A stretch of DNA of 64,000 bases from UBA8337 sp965221415 (GTDB lineage: Bacteria > Pseudomonadota > Alphaproteobacteria > RS24). Location: positions 124,001 through 188,000 of the forward strand of contig OZ244887.1 of NCBI GenBank assembly GCA_965221415.1, in the 5' to 3' direction. The first letter of the stretch is position 1; each line of letters begins with the position of its first letter. The position numbers and the translations under genes are program-made. Below the pieces are notes generated by a model. It saw only the letters and a list, made by a program, of their open reading frames with translations. It was not told the origin of the DNA and ran no database searches. Shown here in pieces: positions 9,766-17,838 of this stretch.

Positions 9766-10440
9766 CTATCTGTTACCCTTTTGGGCGGGCGCATAGCTGC
9801 GCACCGCGCTGACAAATTGCTCTATTTTCTGATGGTCTTTTACGCCCGAAGCACGCTCAACGCCAGATGAAATATCGACCATCGACGCGCCGCTTATCTG
9901 CAACGCCTCGCCCACATTGGCCGCGTTTAAGCCACCCGCCAGCAAATATGGCTGCGATTGGTCATAAGCGTTTAGCACCGTCCAGTCAAAGGTTTCGCCG
10001 TTTCCCCCCGGTAGACCATCGGCGGGGGGAGCAGCATCGAATAAAAACCAGTCGACCACACCGTCATAGGCGGCGGCTTGTTTTATGTCTTCAGCACTTT
10101 GAATGCTCAGCGCTTTGATGATGGCGCACTGATGTCGTGTGCGAATCTCAGCCACCCGTGCGGGGCTTTCTGTGCCGTGCAATTGCAGCCGATGCGGGCT
10201 GATGGCGGCCAGTGCCATATCAATCTCATCATCGGAAGGGTCAACCAAAAGTGCCACGCGCTCCATTTGCGGGCGGCATCGGCCAGCCATTTGCGCGGCG
10301 CGGTCTTCATGCAGATAACGCGGCGAGGGCTTGTAAAAATTAAACCCAGCCATATCGACTTCGAGCGCATTCAGCGTGTCGATATCTTCGGGCTGCGTGA
10401 CGCCACAGATTTTGATTTTCGCAGATATTTTCACGGGCAT
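9766..10440 (-). CDS. trpF: Phosphoribosylanthranilate isomerase
   Basis: TrpF catalyses the Amadori rearrangement of phosphoribosylanthranilate in tryptophan synthesis. The 224-residue TIM barrel starts with the KICGVT motif, where the cysteine is the general base, and ends with LAGGLNAANV and the DISSGVE segment that carries the conserved aspartate. It sits three bases downstream of the pyrF stop and abuts trpB. The other tryptophan genes (trpE, G, D, C) are not in this window. Confidence 0.95.
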   Translation of the reverse strand: MPVKISAKIKICGVTQPEDIDTLNALEVDMAGFNFYKPSPRYLHEDRAAQMAGRCRPQMERVALLVDPSDDEIDMALAAISPHRLQLHGTESPARVAEIRTRHQCAIIKALSIQSAEDIKQAAAYDGVVDWFLFDAAPPADGLPGGNGETFDWTVLNAYDQSQPYLLAGGLNAANVGEALQISGASMVDISSGVERASGVKDHQKIEQFVSAVRSYAPAQKGNR

Positions 10441-10443
10441 CGC

Positions 10444-11151
10444 TTACCCCTCCAAACTGGCGGCGATATCCATCGCTGCTTGGCGCGGGTCATCATGTCC
10501 CGTAATAGCACGGCCAATCACCAGAATATCAGCACCTGCGGTCTTGGCAGCGGCGGGGGTCATCACCCGTTTTTGGTCATCTGTAGGACTGCCCGCAGGG
10601 CGAATGCCCGGCACAACAAGTTTAAAATCACCGCCCAATTCATCGCGCAAGGCTTCAATCTCATGCGCCGAACAGACGACGCCATCCATGCCGTTTTTTT
10701 GCGCCAGTGTCGCAAGGCGCAGCACTTGGTCGCGTGGCGTGCCGCTAATGCCAAGGCCATGCAAATCGGCTTCGGCGAGGCTGGTTAACAGGGTCACAGC
10801 GAGCATGCATGGCGAGGCCAAACCTTCACTTTGTGCGTGGCGGGCGGCATCGGCGGCAGCCTGCATCATGGCAGCACCGCCGCTAGCGTGCACATTCAGC
10901 AGCGTTGGTTCAAGCGGTGCCAGTGCGCGCACCGCCGCAGCAACCGTATTGGGAATATCGTGGAGTTTTAAATCGAGAAAAATAGGTTGCTCGAAAGCCG
11001 CAAGGCGCGCATAGCCTGCGCTCCCATGGGCATAAAAATATTCCATGCCGATTTTCAAGCCCCCGACGCTGCCGCATAGGGTTTCGGCTAAGATTTCAGC
11101 GCGCGCGGCCTCGGGCGTATCAATCGCGCAGTAAATCGGATTCTCACTCAT
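10444..11151 (-). CDS. pyrF: Orotidine 5'-phosphate decarboxylase
   Basis: PyrF makes UMP from OMP in pyrimidine synthesis. The 235-residue type 1 enzyme shows the catalytic DLKLHDIPNT segment (D60, K62, D65) and the phosphate-binding region VPGIRPAG plus GRAITGHDDP near the C-terminus. The start ATG lies inside the end of lapA (8 nt overlap) and the stop is three bases before trpF. Length and motifs are as expected. Confidence 0.96.
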   Translation of the reverse strand: MSENPIYCAIDTPEAARAEILAETLCGSVGGLKIGMEYFYAHGSAGYARLAAFEQPIFLDLKLHDIPNTVAAAVRALAPLEPTLLNVHASGGAAMMQAAADAARHAQSEGLASPCMLAVTLLTSLAEADLHGLGISGTPRDQVLRLATLAQKNGMDGVVCSAHEIEALRDELGGDFKLVVPGIRPAGSPTDDQKRVMTPAAAKTAGADILVIGRAITGHDDPRQAAMDIAASLEG

Positions 11152-11488
11152 GATTTTTCCCCTGCTTTGGGGGTTCTTCTAGCATGTCAGGCGCGTCTGG
11201 TAAAATTGGCGGTGTCGTTTGCGCAAGCGACGGGTCTTTGCGCTTAAATAAACGCGCGCGCGATAGATGCGCCAATCCCAACCCGACGAGTAGCCCCACG
11301 CCTAAAGCCAGCAGCAACGCAATAAACAAAGGCAGGGTAAACGCAGCCCCCGTATCGCCCGTCAGGGCGGCGATAGGGTTGAGCGTCAAGTCGACAGGCT
11401 GGCGGTTCTGCACAGCTAGCGGCACGATAATAATAAGCAGGCCGATAAAGGCGATACGGGTGAGAAGTTTAGCCAGAAGGGTGCGCAT
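11144..11488 (-). CDS. LapA-domain inner-membrane protein (DUF1049)
   Basis: This 114-residue protein has two hydrophobic segments (about 8-25 and 48-72) followed by a short basic and proline-rich cytoplasmic tail, the layout of LapA-domain proteins. In enterobacteria LapA works with LapB in controlling lipopolysaccharide amounts. Whether that role holds here is inference from the family. It sits between ihfB and pyrF, its usual alphaproteobacterial place, and its ATG overlaps the ihfB stop by one base (TAATG). Confidence 0.8.
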   Translation of the reverse strand: MRTLLAKLLTRIAFIGLLIIIVPLAVQNRQPVDLTLNPIAALTGDTGAAFTLPLFIALLLALGVGLLVGLGLAHLSRARLFKRKDPSLAQTTPPILPDAPDMLEEPPKQGKNHE

Positions 11489-11787
11489 TACCCGTCATTT
11501 TTGTTCATATTTTTATTCATGCGGTCGCGCAGTTCTTTGCCGGTTTTGAAAAAGGGCGCGCATTTTTTGGCAACAGCAACGGACTCGCCCGTGCGTGGAT
11601 TGCGGCCAATGCGGGCTTCGCGCTGCTTAACCGAGAAAGTCCCAAAGCCGCGCAGCTCGACGCGGTCGCCGTGACCCATGGCATCGCCAACCTTGTCCAG
11701 CAATCGATTTACAATAGCTTCAACATCGCGCTGGTAGAGGTGGGGATATTTCTCTGCAATGCGCAGGATGAGTTCTGACTTAATCAT
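11488..11787 (-). CDS. ihfB: Integration host factor subunit beta
   Basis: IHF-beta is a 99-residue DNA-bending HU-family protein that pairs with IHF-alpha. The beta-arm motif GRNPRTGE and the C-terminal FKTGKELRDRM are clear, and the position right after rpsA is typical of ihfB rather than hupB. It lies downstream of a strong intrinsic terminator that follows rpsA, so it probably has its own promoter in the roughly 80 nt before it. I could not pick a convincing -35/-10 pair there. The lysine/asparagine-rich tail after the core is slightly longer than in enterobacteria. Confidence 0.93.
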   Translation of the reverse strand: MIKSELILRIAEKYPHLYQRDVEAIVNRLLDKVGDAMGHGDRVELRGFGTFSVKQREARIGRNPRTGESVAVAKKCAPFFKTGKELRDRMNKNMNKNDG

Positions 11788-11866
11788 TTTGGTTACCTAT
11801 CTGTTGAAGTCGGTAGGCTGCCACCCTCGCTCGATGTCGTCAAGCGGAAGCTGCTCTTATGTGTCG

Positions 11867-11904
11867 AAAAAAACGGTGCGACCTCATGTAAGACCGCACC
11901 GTTT
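11867..11904 (-). terminator. Intrinsic terminator after rpsA
   Basis: On the minus strand a perfect stem (AAACGGTGCG pairing with CGCACCGTTT, 14-nt loop) is followed by a run of seven T, starting 27 nt after the rpsA stop. The form and position fit a Rho-independent terminator that separates rpsA from ihfB. Confidence 0.85.
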
Positions 11905-11930
11905 TGCGTGTTTCTCAAAGAACGAAAAGC

Positions 11931-13640
11931 CTATTTATCGTCTTCGCCTTTCAGCGCTGCGCCGAGAATATCGCCCAGTGACGCGCCTGAATCAGACGAG
12001 CCATATTGTGCGACAGCCTCTTTTTCTTCGGCAATCTCCAAGGCTTTAATCGATAGGCCAACTTTGCGGCCACGCTTGTCGAGATTGGTCACCATGGCGT
12101 CTAATTTGTCGCCAATGTGGAAGCGGTCGGGGCGTTGGTCTTCACGGTCACGCGATAAATCTGCGCGTCGCACAAAAGCGGCCACATCGCCCTCGCCAAC
12201 CGAAACTTCCAGACCGCCATCGGTCACCGCGGTGACTTCGCATGTGACAGTGTCGCCGCGTCGTAGATTGCCAAGGCTTTCAAACGGGTCGCCATCTAGC
12301 TGCTTGATGCCAAGGCTGACGCGTTCTTTTTCTTGGTCGACATCCAGCACAACCGTCTCGACCGTCTGACCTTTTTCGAATTGCGCCAAAGCCTCATCGC
12401 CCGATGCGTTCCAGTCAAGGTCAGAAATATGCACCATGCCGTCAATCTCATCATCCAGACCCACAAACAGGCCAAACTCGGTGATGTTTTTAATCTCGCC
12501 CGAAACTTTCGTGCCAACGGGGAACTTGCCAGAGAAGTCTTCCCATGGATTTTCCATGCACTGTTTCAGCCCAAGCGAAATGCGACGCTTCTCGGCATCA
12601 ACTTCCAACACCATGACTTCGACTTCTTGGCTGGTGGAAACGATTTTTCCGGGATGCACATTTTTCTTCACCCAGCTCATTTCAGAGACATGGACAAGAC
12701 CTTCAATGCCGTTTTCCAACTCAACAAACGCGCCATAATCGGTGATGTTGGTCACCCGACCCGTGACGCGTGTGTCGACGGCAAAGCGGGTTATCACTTC
12801 ATCCCAAGGGTCGTTTTCTAGCTGTTTCATGCCAAGGCTGATGCGTTGCGTCTCGGCGTTTATTTTAACCACTTGCACGCGCACGGTTTCGCCAACATTC
12901 AGCACTTCCGACGGGTGATTAACGCGCCGCCATGCGATGTCCGTGACATGCAACAGGCCATCAACACCGCCCAAATCAACAAACGCGCCGTAATCGGTGA
13001 TGTTTTTCACAACACCTTCGACTTCTTGATTTTCCACCAGATTTTGGACAATCTCGCTGCGCGCTTCGGCACGGGTTTCTTCCATAATGGCGCGGCGTGA
13101 AACAACAATATTGCCACGGCGGCGATCCATCTTCAGAATCTGGAACGGCTGCGGCGTGTTCATCAAGGGCGTGATGTCACGCACGGGACGAATATCGACC
13201 TGACTGCCCGGCAAAAACGCCGTCGCGCCATCCAAATCAACCGTGAAGCCGCCTTTCACACGGCCAAAGATAACGCCTTCGACGCGCGCATCGGCTTCAA
13301 AGTTTTTCTCCAGCGTCACCCAGCTTTCTTCGCGGCGTGCTTTGTCGCGTGACAAAACAGCCTCGCCCATGGCGTTTTCAATACGGTCAAGGAACACCTC
13401 GACTTCATCGCCAACGTTAATGGTGGATTCTTGGCCAGACATCGCAAACTCGCGCAGAGGCACACGCCCCTCGGTTTTCAGCCCAACATCGACAATCGCT
13501 AAATCGTTTTCAATCGCGGTGACGCGGCCTCGCACAACCGTTCCCTCAAGAGGGGCGTCGGCTGAGAAACTTTCTTCTAGCATGGCTGCAAAATCATCCA
13601 TGCTTGGGTTTAAACTCGGATTAGGTGTTGTATCGGACAC
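11931..13640 (-). CDS. rpsA: 30S ribosomal protein S1
   Basis: S1 (569 residues) brings mRNA to the 30S subunit. Six consecutive S1/OB-fold repeats can be followed, with repeated ITDYGAFVDLG, ITDYGAFVELE and ITEFGLFVGLD blocks in the middle repeats and a more divergent sixth repeat. The start is a GTG at 13640 preceded by AGGAGA at a spacing of 8. It lies between cmk and ihfB in the classical cmk-rpsA-ihfB order. A roughly 148-nt leader separates it from cmk and contains a long hairpin. S1 is known to autoregulate through its leader in enterobacteria, so a regulatory leader is plausible. Confidence 0.97.
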   Translation of the reverse strand: MSDTTPNPSLNPSMDDFAAMLEESFSADAPLEGTVVRGRVTAIENDLAIVDVGLKTEGRVPLREFAMSGQESTINVGDEVEVFLDRIENAMGEAVLSRDKARREESWVTLEKNFEADARVEGVIFGRVKGGFTVDLDGATAFLPGSQVDIRPVRDITPLMNTPQPFQILKMDRRRGNIVVSRRAIMEETRAEARSEIVQNLVENQEVEGVVKNITDYGAFVDLGGVDGLLHVTDIAWRRVNHPSEVLNVGETVRVQVVKINAETQRISLGMKQLENDPWDEVITRFAVDTRVTGRVTNITDYGAFVELENGIEGLVHVSEMSWVKKNVHPGKIVSTSQEVEVMVLEVDAEKRRISLGLKQCMENPWEDFSGKFPVGTKVSGEIKNITEFGLFVGLDDEIDGMVHISDLDWNASGDEALAQFEKGQTVETVVLDVDQEKERVSLGIKQLDGDPFESLGNLRRGDTVTCEVTAVTDGGLEVSVGEGDVAAFVRRADLSRDREDQRPDRFHIGDKLDAMVTNLDKRGRKVGLSIKALEIAEEKEAVAQYGSSDSGASLGDILGAALKGEDDK

Positions 13641-13704
13641 GATATGTGTCTCCTAAAAATGCCATTCCCGACCCCTTTAGGAGTGGCGGGCGGACTTCCC
13701 ATAC

Positions 13705-13734
13705 GGAATCCCATGCACCAATGCATGGCCTTCC
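13705..13734 (-). promoter_or_regulatory. Hairpin in the rpsA leader
   Basis: In the minus-strand leader between cmk and rpsA, a perfect 7-bp stem (CCATGCA with TGCATGG) around a TTGG loop is extended by an outer GGAA/TTCC pairing. It is about 65-95 nt before the rpsA GTG and has no U tract, so it is not an intrinsic terminator. A role in S1 autoregulation is inference only. Confidence 0.4.
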
Positions 13735-13788
13735 AGTGAACGGGCATATGGTTTTGAACGCGCTCGTAACGGTTTAGATTTCAGGCGT

Positions 13789-14457
13789 TTAGCTTTTTAC
13801 CAACGCCAGAGCCGCTTCGAACGCCTCTTCTATAGACAAATTAGACGTATCTAGCAAGTGCGCATCTTCGGCTTGTTTTAACGGCGCGGTGGCACGCGTG
13901 CTATCGGCTTTGTCGCGTTTTTCAATATCGGCCAAAATAGCAGCGCGTTCTAGGCTTTTATCTTGCACAACCAGCTCTTTCCAACGCCGTTCTGCGCGGA
14001 TGTCGGCACTGGCCGTGATGAATAATTTTTTGTCCGCATCAGGACACACCACAGTGCCAATATCGCGCCCGTCCAAAATAGCCCCTGCTTTCGCTTCAGG
14101 CGGTGCGGCAGCAAATTGGCGCTGCGTGGTCAAAATAGCAGCGCGTACATCTGGCTCAGCCGCCACCAATGACGCCGCTTTACTGGTCGCGGGCAGGCGC
14201 AAATTGGCGAGAAATTCAGGCTCGTCTAACTTGGTCATATCGAGCTGTTGCGCCGTGCGAATAGCCGTTTGTCTATCGCTCGGGTCGTCGCCAGCTTGCA
14301 AAATAGTCAGCGCTATCGCACGATATAGCGCGCCCGTATCCAGATAGGCATAGTCTAAATAATCCGCCAATTTTCGCGCGATTGTGCCTTTGCCAGAGGC
14401 GGCAGGGCCATCAATGGCAATCGTCACAACAGATTTCTGTGCCGCGCTAATGGTCAA
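13789..14457 (-). CDS. cmk: Cytidylate kinase
   Basis: Cmk phosphorylates CMP and dCMP. The P-loop DGPAASGKGT (residues 16-25) and the LDGRDIGTVVCPDADKK segment identify it. The start deserves comment: a TTG at 14457 is preceded by AGGAG at a spacing of 6 and overlaps the end of aroA, whereas the GTG at 14427, which would give the more canonical MTIAIDGP N-terminus, has no ribosome binding site. I therefore prefer TTG (222 residues). The gene is coupled to aroA by an 11-nt overlap, as in other alphaproteobacteria. Confidence 0.94.
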   Translation of the reverse strand: MTISAAQKSVVTIAIDGPAASGKGTIARKLADYLDYAYLDTGALYRAIALTILQAGDDPSDRQTAIRTAQQLDMTKLDEPEFLANLRLPATSKAASLVAAEPDVRAAILTTQRQFAAAPPEAKAGAILDGRDIGTVVCPDADKKLFITASADIRAERRWKELVVQDKSLERAAILADIEKRDKADSTRATAPLKQAEDAHLLDTSNLSIEEAFEAALALVKS

Positions 14458-15778
14458 AACCAGCTCCTAGCGTCGCCATTAGCTCAAAGAAATTTGGAAA
14501 GCTAGTGGCAATCATCGTCGTATCATCAACGCGCACGGGCTGCTCGGCGACCAGACCAAGGCACAAAAAGGCCATGGCAATGCGGTGGTCGTGATGGGTC
14601 GCTACATCCCCGCCACCCCGAATGGCGCTGCCCGTAATTTTGAGCGTGGTGTCGCCTTCTTCTGCCGCCACACCATTGGCCATAAGCCCCTGTGCGATGG
14701 CAGCCAAGCGGTCGCTTTCTTTAACGCGCAACTCGCCAAGCCCTGCCATATGCGTGGTGCCGTTAGCGCACGCAGCAGCCACGGCAAGGGCGGGATATTC
14801 ATCAATCATGTCGGGCGCTATTTCCGCGCCAACCTCTGTGCCAATCAATTGGCTATAGCGCACCCGAATATCTGCCACCGATTCACCTGCCGCCTGACGC
14901 GGATTTTCAAAGTGAATATCCGCGTTCATCTTGCGCAACACCCGAATGAGGCCATCGCGCTGACGGTTGAGCATGACGTTTTTGAGCAACACATCCGAGC
15001 CCGGCACAATCAACGCCGCGACCATCGGAAACGCCGCCGAGCTTGGGTCGCCCGGCACATCTATATGGGTCGCGGTTAATTTTGCTGGCCCAGATAGCTT
15101 CACGACGTGATGCCCGTTTTCTTGCGTGCGTTCCAGATTGGCACCAAACAGAGCCAACATGTTCTCGCTATGGTCGCGGGTCAAATGCGGCTCGCGCACG
15201 ATGGTCTGGCCGCGCGTATTGAGGCCAGCCAATAAAATCGCCGATTTCACCTGCGCAGAGGCGACATCAGGCGTGATATCGGCAGGTATGAGCTGGCTCG
15301 GGACTATGCTCAACGGCAAGTGTGCGCCATCGGAGGCACAAAACTGCGCGCCCATTTTCTCGAGCGGTTCGATGATGCGCCCCATGGGACGGGCGGATAA
15401 TGAGGCATCCCCTATAAAGCGCGCGCCAATCCCTGCGCCCGCCACCAGTCCCATAATGAGGCGCACACCTGTGCCTGCATTGCCCAAATCAAGCGGTGCA
15501 TCGGGCGTATGGAAGCCCGCAGGGCCGACGCCCGAAATCTCGTAATCGCCATCCTCTTTTTCTGGGCATTTATGAATATCCGCGCCCAAGGCCTGCATGG
15601 CACGGGCGGTGGCAAGCACATCATCGCCTTCCAAAAGCCCATGGATGCGGCTTTTTCCAGTCGCCGCCGCGGCCAAAATAAGGGCGCGGTGCGAGATTGA
15701 TTTGTCGCCAGCTATCGTCGCCTCGCCAGATAGGGGCGCGGTGGCTTTCATGGCCGATAAGGGGGAAGCCTCATGCAT
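14447..15778 (-). CDS. aroA: 3-phosphoshikimate 1-carboxyvinyltransferase (EPSP synthase)
   Basis: EPSP synthase joins shikimate 3-phosphate and phosphoenolpyruvate in the shared aromatic pathway. The 443-residue protein shows the N-terminal GDKSISHRA (K26), the LGNAGTGVR segment (about 98-106), LRVKESDRL and the C-terminal DHRIAMAF. The ATG at 15778 has no clear ribosome binding site. An ATG ten codons in is an alternative, but the residues between do not decide it. It opens the minus-strand block and is divergent from the TIGR02300 gene. Confidence 0.96.
   Translation of the reverse strand: MHEASPLSAMKATAPLSGEATIAGDKSISHRALILAAAATGKSRIHGLLEGDDVLATARAMQALGADIHKCPEKEDGDYEISGVGPAGFHTPDAPLDLGNAGTGVRLIMGLVAGAGIGARFIGDASLSARPMGRIIEPLEKMGAQFCASDGAHLPLSIVPSQLIPADITPDVASAQVKSAILLAGLNTRGQTIVREPHLTRDHSENMLALFGANLERTQENGHHVVKLSGPAKLTATHIDVPGDPSSAAFPMVAALIVPGSDVLLKNVMLNRQRDGLIRVLRKMNADIHFENPRQAAGESVADIRVRYSQLIGTEVGAEIAPDMIDEYPALAVAAACANGTTHMAGLGELRVKESDRLAAIAQGLMANGVAAEEGDTTLKITGSAIRGGGDVATHHDHRIAMAFLCLGLVAEQPVRVDDTTMIATSFPNFFELMATLGAGFDH
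14464..14468 (-). promoter_or_regulatory. Ribosome binding site deciding the cmk TTG start
   Basis: An AGGAG on the minus strand, inside the last codons of aroA, lies 6 nt before TTG 14457. The competing GTG start 30 nt downstream has only A-rich sequence before it. Confidence 0.6.
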
Positions 15779-15892
15779 GTCTGCTTTGTCGCGCTTTTCT
15801 TCTTTTGCGTCAAGCGACCCGCTATTTACCTTTGACAGTGACCGCGCTTCATGGCAGGAACAAAACTTAGTTTTCCTATGATGGAGGTTTCC

Positions 15893-16270
15893 GTGGTTGA
15901 TTCAAAACTAGGCAGCAAACGTGTTTGTGAGGCCTGCGGTGCTAAGTTTTATGATTTGAATAAAAACCCAGCCACATGTCCGAAATGTGGCCACAGCTTT
16001 GACCCGATGGCCAGTGCCACGGCGGCGCAACCCGTGCGCGAGGTCGCCCCAACAGCTGAAGCCCCTGTCGATGATAATGACGGCGAGCTTGAAGACGAAG
16101 ATGATGACACGCTGAGCCTCGATGATATTGCCGAGGGTGATGACGTGGAAGAAAGCGAAGACGAAGCCCTCGCTGCGTTTGAAGATGGCGATGCGCTGCT
16201 CGATGCGGATGACGATGACGATGATGACGACGATAGCTTCCTCAAAGAGGATGATGAGGACGACGTATAA
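15893..16270 (+). CDS. TIGR02300-family zinc-ribbon protein
   Basis: A small alphaproteobacterial protein of unknown function (125 residues from this start). The N-terminus LGSKRVCEACGAKFYDLNK, followed by a second CPKCG pair, forms a CxxC...CxxC zinc ribbon. The rest is a low-complexity tail that is almost entirely Asp and Glu. The start is set at GTG 15893 because GGAGG lies 5 nt before it and family members begin just before LG(S/T)KR. An ATG at 15851 would add an unrelated extension. It is divergent from aroA and upstream of tRNA-Ala. Confidence 0.8.
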   Translation: MVDSKLGSKRVCEACGAKFYDLNKNPATCPKCGHSFDPMASATAAQPVREVAPTAEAPVDDNDGELEDEDDDTLSLDDIAEGDDVEESEDEALAAFEDGDALLDADDDDDDDDDSFLKEDDEDDV

Positions 16271-16345
16271 TCCCTGATTTATTTAAGGGTTGATTGGGGC
16301 GCGCTCTTCAATTAGCTTCCGTTTGCTTTGAAGGGGACTTTGAGG

Positions 16346-16422
<77 letters not shown>

Positions 16423-16426
16423 CCAC

Positions 16427-16993
16427 TTAAACAGGGTCTAGTTCCAACCAGCCGATATTATGGTCACTGCGCTTATAAACCAGATTGAGCGCATCGCGCG
16501 CGGGGCTTTTAAACAGCACAAAGTCATGCTCGCCAACCTCGAGTTGCATCACCGCTTCGCTGACATTTAATTGCGGTATCGGTGTTTTGTTTTCGGCAAT
16601 CACCACGGGCGTGAACTCGGCGGGCAATTCATCTTCTGCTTCAGGGGCAAACACTTTTTCAGCCGCTTGCGTCACCACATCATTTAAGCGTTTTTGGTCG
16701 GAATGACTTTTCAGCCGCCTTTTATAACGGCGCAATTGTTTTTCGATTTTGCTGACCGATTGCTCGAAGCAGGCATAGACATCCGTATCAGCACCCGAGG
16801 CGTGCAGATATAGCCCACTATCTAAATGCAGCGCACAGGCCGCCTCGAATTGGTGGCCTTGTTTCGAAAAAGTGACTTTAATGTCACTCGGATGCTCAAA
16901 ATATTTACTGATGGCCTCGCTGAGGCGGTCTTCAACATGGGTTTTAAGGGCAGCGCCCGTATCCATATGTCTGCCGGTAATATTGATATTCAT
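16427..16993 (-). CDS. raiA: Long-form ribosome hibernation promoting factor
   Basis: A 188-residue HPF/RaiA protein. The N-terminal domain (about 1-105) begins INITGRHMD and binds the 30S decoding region. The C-terminal domain (about 130-185), with VMQLEVGEHDFVLFKS and LNLVYKR, is the dimerising tail found in long HPFs that make 100S ribosomes. AGGAGA precedes the ATG. In most alphaproteobacteria rpoN stands between lptB and this gene and ptsN follows; here both are absent from the neighbourhood. Confidence 0.93.
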   Translation of the reverse strand: MNINITGRHMDTGAALKTHVEDRLSEAISKYFEHPSDIKVTFSKQGHQFEAACALHLDSGLYLHASGADTDVYACFEQSVSKIEKQLRRYKRRLKSHSDQKRLNDVVTQAAEKVFAPEAEDELPAEFTPVVIAENKTPIPQLNVSEAVMQLEVGEHDFVLFKSPARDALNLVYKRSDHNIGWLELDPV

Positions 16994-17055
16994 GCGTCTC
17001 TCCTTTTCGTCTAGTAATAATCGTGCCTTAGAAAAGCAGAAGAGTCAAAACCACG

Positions 17056-17838
17056 CTAAAGCGAAAACGTATCGCCCAGATAGTGTGTCTGCACGGCCTC
17101 ATTATCGACAATCTGTTCGGCTGTGCCTTCAGCCAGCACTTGGCCGTCATGCATAATGATGGCGCGGTCGATGATACCGAGCGCCTCGCGGACATTATGG
17201 TCTGTGATAAGTACCCCAAGCCCGCGCTCTTTTAGTTGTGCGACCAATTCGCGAATATCGTTAATCGCAATTGGGTCAATGCCCGCGAATGGCTCATCGA
17301 GCAGAATAAAGTCTGGATTGCTGGCCAAGGCGCGCGCAATCTCGGTGCGGCGGCGCTCGCCCCCCGATAAAGCTCCCCCCATTGCGTCGCGCAAATGGGT
17401 GATAGAAAACTCCGACAATAACCCCTCCAGCTTGTCGCGCTGGATGGCTTTGTCTGGCTCGACGACTTCAAGGATGGACATGATATTGGCCGCAACGCTC
17501 ATGGTTCGAAAAATAGACGCTTCTTGCGGTAAATAACCAATGCCTAGCCGCGCGCGCCGATACATTGGCAAGGCAGAAACATCATGGCCATCGAGCAAAA
17601 CCTGCCCGCTATCAGGGCGTATCAGCCCCGTTATCATATAAAAAGTCGTGGTCTTGCCCGCCCCATTTGGCCCCAAGAGACCAATGGCTTCGCGGCGGTT
17701 AAATTGCAGCGAGACATTATTCACCACGGCACGGCCACGATAGCTTTTGCACAAATTGACCGCGCCTAGCCCGCCCCGATGCAGCGCATCAAAGCGGCTG
17801 TCGGGTGTGGTCGGGTCTTTGTCCTTGGCTTTACTCAT
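17056..17838 (-). CDS. lptB: LPS export ABC transporter ATP-binding protein LptB
   Basis: LptB is the cytoplasmic ATPase that, with LptFG, extracts lipopolysaccharide from the inner membrane and drives it across the LptC-LptA bridge. The 260-residue protein has Walker A GPNGAGKT (56-63), the signature LSGGERRR and Walker B ILLDEPFAGIDP, all diagnostic of LptB. The N-terminus carries about 25 extra polar residues. Its ATG overlaps the stop of the lptC/lptA composite gene by 4 nt. Confidence 0.95.
   Translation of the reverse strand: MSKAKDKDPTTPDSRFDALHRGGLGAVNLCKSYRGRAVVNNVSLQFNRREAIGLLGPNGAGKTTTFYMITGLIRPDSGQVLLDGHDVSALPMYRRARLGIGYLPQEASIFRTMSVAANIMSILEVVEPDKAIQRDKLEGLLSEFSITHLRDAMGGALSGGERRRTEIARALASNPDFILLDEPFAGIDPIAINDIRELVAQLKERGLGVLITDHNVREALGIIDRAIIMHDGQVLAEGTAEQIVDNEAVQTHYLGDTFSL

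Noticed and set aside
10078..10788. Plus-strand frame of 236 residues across trpF and pyrF
   Set aside because: Antisense shadow of two well-conserved genes.
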